Source: Callorhinus ursinus
Taxonomy: Eukaryota > Chordata > Mammalia > Carnivora > Otariidae
Reading direction: 5' to 3'
DNA length: 64,000 nucleotides
Assembly (NCBI RefSeq): GCF_003265705.1
Contig: NW_020312904.1
Span: 1,081,644 to 1,145,643, forward strand
Shown here: piece after piece, positions 55,111 to 64,000 of the stretch
Layout: each line of letters begins with the position of its first letter
Position numbering within the stretch: position 1 is the first letter of the stretch
Made by a program: the position numbers and the translations under genes
Notes under the pieces: model-generated
What the model saw: only the letters and a program-made list of their open reading frames with translations
The model's database searches: none
Told to the model about the DNA's origin: nothing

Positions 55111-58100
55111 GACTACCTTCACCCTCGAAAGGGACAATGGGGTCTATCCTTAAAGAAAATGAACCAGCGATTCACAAAAGGAGCAAGACGCACGAGTGAA
55201 AATAGGCCCATAAAGTACATCCACGTGCTAAAGCCACATACAGCAGGGTCGTGGTCTCGGATGTAAGTTCGCCAGTGACCACAAAGCCTGGGAGGTGGTC
55301 CAGCCCAGCTCTCCAGGGGCACCTGCAGGCAAAGCAGAACATGGAGCTTCTGAGGAAGGATGCTCCACAGCCAGGGATGGGGCCCCAGGACATCATCAGG
55401 GATGTTTCCAAGGGTATGGTTTCTCAAGGAAAAATTAGAAAACTATGAAATAGCAACAGCAGAGCAGTTAAACAAATGAGGGGGAGCCCCCCAGCACCAC
55501 GTGGCCATGAGAACCCACGGTGGGGCGGGCAGTCTTTGGAGGTGAAGCCTTGCCAGTACAGCCCCCAAAGTGGAAATCATCTCTGAGATTGTGTTCAGAA
55601 TATAATCAACGTTTCATAGAAAATATCCCTGTCTACACATGTACACAGGCAAACCACGTCTGAGTTTCCACGAATGTAAAGAAAGGACATTCTTGGATCT
55701 CCCTGAGCGTGGGGACATGGGGCGATCCTCCTCACACCGGCTGGAGGAGGCAAAGACCAGAGCCGTTTGTAGGAGAGATGGAGGCCTCCTGCCAGGGCCC
55801 CGACACGTCCCTGCACTGGAGACAGGCCAAGCCTGAGGAAAACCGGCCACAAACACAGAGCATGCCATCCTGGGGCTGCTCCACTCTCCACCATCTCCTC
55901 CAAACAAAGGATGTGACGCATTGTCCCTGTCGTGGGAGATGAATTCAGCGCCCGGTGCCCTGTTCCTGCCCCACTCCCCTCCACGCCCACCTACTTAGAC
56001 CCCAGCGAAACCTTCCATGTTCAGCAGACACAGGCACCGGAACGCCCCGAGCCGAGGCCGTGCAGCAGGCATCCTCCCGGCCCAGCTCCACCGTGCCCAA
56101 GAACCCTCACGGCCTCACGGCCCCTCGGGGAGAAGGCGGCCCGCCCACTTGCACTTCTCGTCCTGCTGTGTCTGCATTCCCTCCCCAGCATCTCCCACCA
56201 GATGTGAGCTGGGGAACGCCACACCCGCCGTAGGCATAGAATAAGGCGATGCCCTTGCCCGGAGGTGGAGTGTGACACCCGCTGCAGAGCATTCTCCCTG
56301 CTCGGCTTGGTGCAGAGGCGCTCTTTGCGGAGACCCTGCCTCCCCGAGCACCACAAAGCCTCAGGGGACCGGCTCACCAGTTCCGTGGTTTGTTCTGTCG
56401 GAAACAATGAAGCCCTCGACAATTTCAGCTACCCCTTTGGTGACCATTTCTGCACTAACCCAACACAGCAGGCTGGCTGGGCTCTTTCAGGCTGCGGGTC
56501 GCGTGGCGGGGAAGGGCCTGTGGCAGGTCCCCGGGCCGTCCTCCAGGGGGGCATTTCACTGTGTGCTGGAAGGACTCCTTTCCAGACCTCGGGGCGGCTG
56601 CCAGGCTGGGGTGACCCTCGTGCCCTGCAGCACGCAGGCTGTGCCCCACGGCACACACGAAACCTGGCCCCGAGGACTCTGACAGACACTTAGTCAGAGC
56701 TGGTTGATTCTCTGAGCCCAGTCCAAACTCAGCCCGGAGTCTTCCCGGAAAGTTCCCAATGTCACCCCAGCTTGTAGTGTAGAGCTCTCAGAACAGGTGT
56801 GATAAATCGTGTGGGCGAATCATGTGGGGACGAGGCTTCTCCCCACTTCCCTTCACAAGGTATCTGCTCTGCTCTGGTCCTGCAGCTCAGACCCCCCAGG
56901 AAAGATCTCGGGGAGATTCGTTTTCAATTTCAGCAGGTGTCTCGGCCCCGTATTTTCTTGCTCGTTCCGTGTTTCGACAGAGCAGTAATACTGAGATCTC
57001 TCATTCGGCCATCCCTGGTGTAAAAGGTCCCAAAAATCTACATGAGTTTTTGTGGCACGGGTGTGGCTGCGGATTGGCACAATTCCGCTAACTGTGCTCT
57101 GCGGCCGCTGACAAGGGGGCCACGTGGCCCGTGGCGTCTCAGCTGCTCACCCGTGTGGAAATGACCAAGGATCGATGTTTATGGACATCTCCGCAAGGTT
57201 TCCAATGGTAGCTCGGTCCCTCTCTTCGTCTTTGTCTTGGTTCCGAGCTCAGGAGGGAGAACAGTGATGGTTTTGAGGCCACCGCAGAGAAATGGAGACC
57301 CACCCCAGGGTCTCTGTTGAGGACGCCGCGCACGGGACATAAAGGGAAGCTGCTCTCAGTTCTGGGCAGCCTTGGCTTGAGATCCTGTCTTTAAAAACAA
57401 CTTAGCCTTCCTGAGATCGGGACGGGATTTTATAGACAAAGGACTCCCTCCAACAGCACCACGGCACGGAGCGTGGCCTGCATTCGTGTCCTGGGCCAGG
57501 TCCCAGGAAGAAGGAGTGGAAACACAGCCTATCCTCAGACAGCGCAGAGCGGTGGCAGCTCTCAGGGGCCAGCGAGCGTCCCGGGCGAGGGAGCCCTCCA
57601 CCTGCCGGCAGTGTGCTTCCCTGTGGAGTAGGAGTAGGTGGGCCTGCGAGCCGCCTTCCTGATGTCAAGTTAGACCAGGTGTCCCGAGTCTCCTTCCCAA
57701 GTAAAGAGTATCTCTTGGAAACACCTGACGTCAGAGGCACCTGCGAGGGAGAAGTGCGCAGGGCACGGTGCAGGTGAGGTGTGAGACCTCACCCAGGGCC
57801 GCGGTGGCAAAAGATGGGGCCCCAAGCTCAGGTGCCGAGACCGTCAGGGCTTGCTCCCTGAGATCACGGTACGGGCAGAGGCCTGGCACCCCACATTTCA
57901 ACCACAGGTTGGGGCAGGTCCGAACGCGTGTGTGCTCAGTGAATGCTCTTCAGTAATGAGAAATCCTCCTTCAACACGGTAGGAAGGGATTCAGAAATCA
58001 TTTAATGCTTGATGCTGTTCAACTCCGCAGTGAATTTCCTCTGGCAGCACCTTCCCACGCGAGCAGAGGAAGCCCCTCTCCCCTGAAAGACAGCAGGTGG

Positions 58101-60214
58101 CTTCCCAGCCAGGGACTCAGAGCCACCAGCTCCTCATGGTGCGGGAAGGACCGCAGCCCTGAAGCCCCAAACAGCTTGGCCAGCTCTGAGGCTGCGTGGG
58201 GACAGTCCCCCAATTCATACCACGATTCAGGCTTTCACAGACCTGCCCATGGGGTCCACAGCCCTGCATGCAGATAAGAAGCCAAAGCTCACAGCCAGAA
58301 ATCCTTTCCACTGGGAAGTGGGAACCATGAGCCCCAAGCGAGGGGTTTTCAGCTCGGAGAAGGAGAGTGTGGCTCACAGGCCTCTTCCTCACGGACATTA
58401 ATCTATGGAGTGTGCTCCGCTGGTCAACGGAACGTGGAGAGGGCAGACGGAGTTGTTACAGGAAGTGAGAAATGTTTCGGTTAGCTGTCAATGAGAATTT
58501 ATATTCCAGGGAATGAACTCCTGCATTAGGGTAATGAAGGCTTCAAGCTACTGGTCACTCCGGCGTCTCTGTGGTCCTCCAGCGCCCGGCACAGGCCTGG
58601 ACATCCAGCTTAGAAGGGTCAGCCACACTTCTCTGGCTGAATTCTAAACCTGTCAAAAATTAGAAAGAGGATTTGCTGATTGTAGATCAGATTATGGTCA
58701 TTTTTACAATAAAACTGATTTTTGGAGAATGTGGTTCAGGGGCACAACTCCTTAGCACATCCTTAAATGGCTCCCTGTCCATGCCCCCAGACCAAGACCC
58801 TGGTGGGCACTGCAGACACGTGTGTATGGTCTCTCCCCCACAAATTGCTCTTCCCCCAGAAGCAAGGCCACACAGCCACTGGTCACAAAGGTGGAGGCAG
58901 ACAGAGGGGCTGGACTGCATACGCCCAGCTCCTTATTCCAAGGTGCCCTGTGAGCTCCCCCTGAGCAGGAGGGATGGCAGGAAAGGGGGGAGGGAAAGGC
59001 AGAGAAGGGATGTGAGAAGTTGGGAGCAGTGTCCCTCACCCTGAGTCCAGATCACAGCCAAGCCTCATGAGACGCCCGGCCATTCAGTGGTTCAAGGAGG
59101 TTTGGACCGAGTCAGACATGGGCATATTTTAGAGAGCAGTGAATTTCAGGACTCCGAGAACATCCACGGCCTCCCATTCTTCCCTGTGGCCACACAGAAC
59201 CCCACAAACCATTCAGACAACCAGACCCCGCCCCATCCCAAGCCTCAGAGAAGCACAGCCGGTCCCAACCTTGGTTCTGGGGGAGTGATTGACAGGCCAC
59301 ATAGCAAGAAAATGATGGAGGAACTGCCACTTAGGGTGTGCTCACCATTTCCCTAGCCATGGAAAGGGGCCACACCTCGTGCATTGAGAAAGTTGGCTTA
59401 CAAAATCCTGAGTCTGGAACTGTTCTCTAATTGATGGGTGGCTCCGCCTTCTGTGCAGTCTGAAGGTGACACCAGACATGGGAGACTGCATGTGCTCACT
59501 AAGACTGTGTGGGATGCAGAGGACGTCACTGTTCAGAGAGCCCAAGACAGCTGTGGGCAGAGCAAGAATACAGGGGGTTGCAGGAACAACTGGATCCAGG
59601 TGCAGGTACCCTTGGCCTTCCACCAGCACCAACTTTCCTTCACTCCACAGCCAGAGTTCTCTCACAACAAGGTGGAAACTGGCATTTCCTAAATTTACAC
59701 CTTCGGTTTTGGCTGCCAGAACAGTAATGCTCATGACAAGCCCCAAACCCCCTTGGAGGGAAATTCTTTGTCCAGGGTTGAGTCAGATGCTCATGGTGGA
59801 CAAGCCAGGATAGGCAGGGGCAGGTGCCTCATGTGACCTTGTGGAAGGAGGACCAAGGAGCACAATGCCTATGGCCAGTGTCCTGGACACGGCCCACTAG
59901 TCTCCACGCTGACTCTGGGTGGGTCTAGCATGCTGTATCCCAGGTCCCTGGGACAGGCGGGGGGGACGGGATGAACGGAAGTTAAGTTAATGACTTAACA
60001 TTTTTATTCACAGTCCTAAAGGAAAAATGTTCTAGTGCCACCGGGCATGAGGAATGTCCCTGCACTCTCATGAGCACCCCACAAGGTCAGTTCCCCAGAA
60101 CACAAGTGAGCACTGTGTTCTGTGTCCTGACACTGATGAGCATAGCATCCGCGCTCAGCACATGGGTAGAGAGTCCATGTAATGTCCGCAGTTTCAGAAG
60201 CCTGGGAATTATCC
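55111..60214. other. Single-copy DNA, no gene recognised
   Basis: About 5.1 kb of moderate to GC-rich sequence. Open frames of 90-145 codons occur on both strands (for example 56265-56693 plus, 59342-59746 minus) but overlap and lack domains. A modest AT-rich stretch at 58470-58740 may be a small regulatory island. Confidence 0.4.
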
Positions 60215-60545
60215 CATTTCATAGCTGCATTTGGGATATTTAATCCAAATCTATAACAGAGCTATTTTAAGAGTGGGAGAGAGGAAGGAAGGGATGGGGG
60301 GGTGACATATAAAATTATGCATAATGAACAAATAGGGGGGCTTTCTACACAGTGCTGAGTTAATGGGGTAACTGTTTTCATACCTTTCCTTAAGAGAGAG
60401 GTTCACTTTCCACATTGTTGACCTGATTGATTATGCCAATTTGTCATCCATGAAATCCAATCAACAAAAAGTCTGGTTCCTCAACTACACGCATATGCTC
60501 TGTTTCTTAGTCAAGAGAGAACGTAACACCAGGGAACCTAGAGCA
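60215..60545. other. AT-rich island, candidate conserved non-coding element
   Basis: About 330 bases with ATATTTAATCC, AAAATTATGCATAATGAAC, TTGACCTGATTGATTATGCC and AATCCAATCAAC. No repeat similarity apart from a short GGAAGG/GGGG run. Confidence 0.38.
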
Positions 60546-61045
60546 CAGACACCCTGAGACTCCAGCAAACAAGATGGAAAAGCTCTGCAGGAAGCCAGGC
60601 GCCGTCACCAACCCCCGCTACGGGTCCAGGTGCCAGAATCTGCGGGGGCCCCACACCCTCATGTTCGTCTCTGACGTGCTGCTCATTGTGTGTCTGAGTG
60701 CCCAGGTCTGTGCTGGGATGTGGTGGTCCTCAGTGTTTGTCAGATGGAGGAGGAGCGGGGACGTGGTGGTTCTCAGTGAGTGTTCGTCGGATGGAGGAGG
60801 GTCTGCACCATGTGGCGTGGGGTGTTCAGGCTCTTTCTCCACCCTTGTGGCATCACCCCCTCCCACACCCACCCACCCAGGACCATAGCTCTCCCCAAGT
60901 CATCACCACATCTCAGGGGGTTTCCCCCAACATTTGTCTTAATACATTGTAATCCGTTTTTTGAATCATTTCAGCTCTTGCATGGGGCAGAAGGGTGTTA
61001 TTTACAGGGCCTCCATGAAACCCCAACAAACAAATTTTATAAAAT
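60546..61045. other. Single-copy DNA, no gene recognised
   Basis: An open frame at 60574-60888 begins with a reasonable start context but has no recognised domain; it is not annotated as a gene. Confidence 0.35.
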
Positions 61046-62650
61046 TGGAAGGAGATTGTCAGAGTTAACATTTTGTGTGGGTTTTGTACTATTTTAGAGG
61101 AAGTTATAGACACTCAATACTTTTAGACTTTGTTGGGTTTCATATAGATATTACACAATTTAGGTATAGTGGCTTAAGGAATAGAAATGAAGCCTGGTAT
61201 CTCAGTCAGCAAAAATGTGTAATCCATCAAATAATGAGCATGGAAGAAGAACGTAATGTGTAAGAAGGGTTGTTAGTGCAAAACATAATCTGTAATGTAA
61301 AATTTAATATATATATGTTATATCACATATAATCTAATGTATATATTAGAAAGTAAGAAAAATATTTTTCATTTAAAACATTAGAAAGTAACAAACTAAA
61401 CCCAGAAAGACTGGTGAGCAGAAAATACCCAGGTTTAGGGTAAACCAAGATATAATGGAGAGGATCCTGGACATCAGAAGCCACTGCCTTACCATGACGA
61501 TGGAAGGACTCCACTCCAGCAAGAAGCACTAAGGAACGGGCAGGAGGAATGACAAACGTTCTCAAAACAGTAAAGAAATCCATCAGTGCAAATAAAATTG
61601 GGTAAAAGAAGATAATGCTAGGAACAATTTTAACACAGTAATTTAAACACTTAATCAGGGTGTACAACCTGAAATATAACCTTCCAAAACCATTTTCAGA
61701 CAGATGACTAAGTACATAAATTTAAAAACATTAAGAAATCTAAAAAATGTTTTAAAATCAACTGGCATTTCTGCCTCCCAACCCATAAACAAACAAACAA
61801 ACGAACAAGCAAGTTTGCAAGTTTCATCTCAAGGAATGGAAAATTCCCATTTTATACCAAACTTTTAGGAAATTAGGAAAAACAGAAATATTTTCAAATA
61901 TTTTTATGAAGCCATTAAATCCTTGATATCAAATATAGGACTTCAGTTACACAAGAAAGAAAAAAATGTTCCATTTACTTATGAACATAAATTCAAAGTT
62001 CATAAATAAAATATAATTAAACCAAACATAAGAATGCATAAAGGTACTATGATATTCAGAAAAGGCTTAATCCCAAGAATGCAAGAATAATTTAAGGTTG
62101 GAAGGCATTTACACCGACCTCCGCCTTCAGAGACAGCACATCAGCATTTATGCAGCTCTGGTTCTGGGCTGCCTCCCGCATCTCCTACCCCTCCCGCGCC
62201 TCCCACGCCACCTCCAGAGCTTCCCGCACCTCCCATGCCCCCCACCCCCCGCGCCTCCTTCGGTCGGAGCTCCAGCTGTGGAGCCTCTGATTCTTGTTTA
62301 ACAAATGGAATGAGATGAGCCCCTCTATCTCCTCTGTCTGTTCAGGGAAGTATTTGATAACATTTCACCTCCTGTTGTGACTCACGGTAAAGAAGAATAA
62401 AGTCTCTTGGTTGATGTGGTTTAGAAGGGCCATCCTGACTTCACTGTGGGTGAACATTCCACTTCATGTGAAGTACTAGAAACCAATTTCAAATTGAGTA
62501 CAAATAAGGAACATCAACAGAAATCATTTTTCCTCAAAATTGTGCTTGAAGAACTAGCCAGTTCAATAAGACAAGTGAAATAAATAAGACATAGAACACT
62601 TAGAAAATCATCAAAGGCATTTTAGCTGTCAGTTCGAGGGTTCCAGGAAA
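61046..62650 (+). repeat. Very old L1 sequence, discontinuous
   Basis: Positions 62030-62110 match L1 ORF2 RT (CTTAATCCCAAGAATGCAAG preceded by an AAACATAAGAATGCATAAAG-like block), and 62545-62610 resemble a later RT segment (GAACTAGCCAGTTCAATAAG). The intervening AT-rich DNA is probably the same element. A GC-rich CCTCCC stretch at 62165-62260 interrupts it. Confidence 0.4.
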
Positions 62651-63185
62651 GTTTATGGAAAAACCATCAAAGCCAACACAGCGTGTTTGCTCCTGGGCTT
62701 ATCCACGTTATTTCTCTGTGCCCCTCCACTCGGATGTCTGCACCATGAATTTTCTTCTGTTTTGTTCACAAATGCTTCCCGGCACCTTCAGTGGTGCCTC
62801 ACACATGGCCAGCACTTGATAAGTGCTCATTAGTGAACAGTGAGCAAATTCTTGGCGTGCAGGATGCACATTAATAGTCAAAAATCAGTGATGTCCCCAT
62901 AGACGAGCCACAGAAATAGAAAATACGACTTAAAAATATAACTTATCATAGAAAGGGAATCTCTACTTCGACCAATGACACATCCTACAAAAGGAGCCTA
63001 GAGCTTTGCAAAAACTGTAGGAAATAAACCCAGATGAATGATTCATGAAGCAGATCACTCAATACCAAAAATATTACATTTCTTCCCAAAGTGAACCCAC
63101 AAATACCCCAAATTCTGATAAACATCCCAACAGAGTTTTTCATGAACTTTTGGGAAGCAGATGATTCCCAGAGGAGTCAGGCTCA
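62651..63185. other. Non-coding DNA with an L2-like relic
   Basis: Positions 62735-62850 resemble the 3' end of an L2 (CTGTTTTGTTCACAAATGCT, then CCAGCACTTGATAAGTGCTC and a degraded GTGAACAGTG end). The rest is single-copy with no gene seen. Confidence 0.4.
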
Positions 63186-63412
63186 CCTGCATGGAAACCA
63201 GAGCTCCGTGTGTGCGTGTGTGTCCATGTGTGCACGTGTGTGAGTGGGTGTGCGTCCATGTGTGCACGCGTGTGAGTGCGTGTGCTTCTATTGTGCACGT
63301 GTGAGTGTGTGTCCACGTGTGTGTGCACATGTGTGAGTGCATGTGTCCGTGTGTGCCCCTGTGTGAGTGTGCATGTGTGCATGTGTGTGAGTGTGTGTAT
63401 GTAAACTGGCAC
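63186..63412. repeat. TG-rich degenerate minisatellite
   Basis: Imperfect units around GTGTGTCCATGTGTGCACGT and GTGTGAGTGTGT are repeated for about 225 bases. Composition is similar to the tract at 23240-23550. The long histidine/threonine-rich minus-strand frame through it is repeat noise. Confidence 0.85.
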
Positions 63413-64000
63413 ACTGAATATGGAGCTCACTCACGTGTGTACGCTGAGAGTAAACAGACCTCCAAGCTTCGTCTCTCACACAGCACACAAATGTGTGATG
63501 CAGGCACATCAGGCACATCAATGACATACATGGACGAAGAAACATAACTGGAAGTGTAGAAAAAAATCTAGGTGATGGCGTCAGGACAGTGGAGTGGGAA
63601 CTTTCCCAGCCACAGCCCGATAAGCCTGCCTCACACAGGAGATGGTTGATGGGTGGGGTTATAAGCGTGTGCGGCACTGAAGGGTGAAGACACCAGGAAG
63701 AAAGGGAGGATGTACGCCTCTGGCTGCAGGTGTTATCTGCAACACCCCAAGCCAGAAGAGGTTGGTCTGAATATAAAAAGCAACTCGTGAGGATTAGTGA
63801 GAAGAGACTGAGCATGCTCGGAATGTGATTGAATGCAGGCCTGGGAATTCAGGGAGAGGCACCCAGCGTGGCCGGCCAGTAGGGAGGGAGATGCATGCTT
63901 GTCATGGGGAGACACGGGGCTGGATGGCACCTGGCTGGGTCAGGCTTGCAGAGTGACTGGGGCTGCGCTGGTCTGAGCGCTTTGCAGGGTCCCTGGGCCA
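63413..64000. other. Single-copy DNA, no gene recognised
   Basis: The minus-strand frame 63288-63815 runs into the TG tract and has no domain. No repeat is identified. Confidence 0.4.

Noticed and set aside
55119..55427. 102-codon minus-strand frame resembling a membrane protein fragment
   Set aside because: Hydrophobicity comes from T-rich codons. A frame of similar quality exists on the opposite strand and no family is recognised.
60574..60888. 104-codon open frame with plausible start
   Set aside because: No domain is recognised and the sequence turns low-complexity (Gly/Ser/Val), so coding is not supported.
1..64000. Interstitial telomeric (TTAGGG)n repeats that would prove a subtelomere
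   Set aside because: I did not see such an array, so the subtelomeric suggestion rests only on GC content and minisatellites.

Overview
The window is nuclear DNA of a placental mammal, most likely a caniform carnivore. It carries tRNA-headed Can-SINE (SINEC-type) copies with intact target-site duplications (14441-14604, 41880-42070, 45002-45196) and young L1 elements of the same flavour. The species cannot be fixed from the sequence alone. I recognise no host protein-coding exon, tRNA or rRNA gene. The coding capacity that can be supported is all decayed retroelement sequence, so the window is intergenic or deep intronic.

Layout. (1) 1-3301, minus strand: the 5' half of a defective class I (gammaretrovirus-like) endogenous retrovirus. 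It has a 453-bp LTR, a primer-binding site matching tRNA-Glu, a leader with a splice donor, broken gag, a protease and the first part of reverse transcriptase, then runs off the left edge. (2) 3302-5864: AT-rich DNA with a hAT-like fragment and an old L1 ORF2 fragment. (3) 5865-13155: a nearly full-length L1 in a 13-bp target-site duplication, with 5'UTR, ORF1 (two nonsense codons), ORF2 (many frameshifts) and a G-rich 3'UTR. Its 5' end carries an extra 150-bp piece of another L1 3'UTR. (4) 13169-14650: remnants of old L1 and one SINE. (5) 14650-39600: mostly GC-rich single-copy DNA broken by AT-rich islands, TG-rich and polypyrimidine tracts, a GACACACG-type minisatellite containing a 100-N assembly gap, antisense L1 and MIR relics, and a 630-bp GAT/GGT satellite. 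(6) 39601-46725: a nested retroelement block in which an old L1 received an inverted L1, two SINEs and a truncated L1. (7) 46726-64000: single-copy DNA with old L1, MIR- and L2-like relics, an (ATCC)n array, further AT-rich islands and a terminal TG-rich tract.

No operon-like cooperation exists here. What works together is within each element: LTR promoter, PBS and gag-pol in the ERV, and 5'UTR promoter, ORF1 and ORF2 in the L1; all are inactivated. The GC-rich, minisatellite-rich background resembles subtelomeric DNA. The AT-rich, TAATTA-bearing islands resemble conserved non-coding elements near developmental regulators. Both statements are inferences that need alignments. I found no convincing new biological system; the most unusual structure is the L1 with an L1-derived 5' extension.
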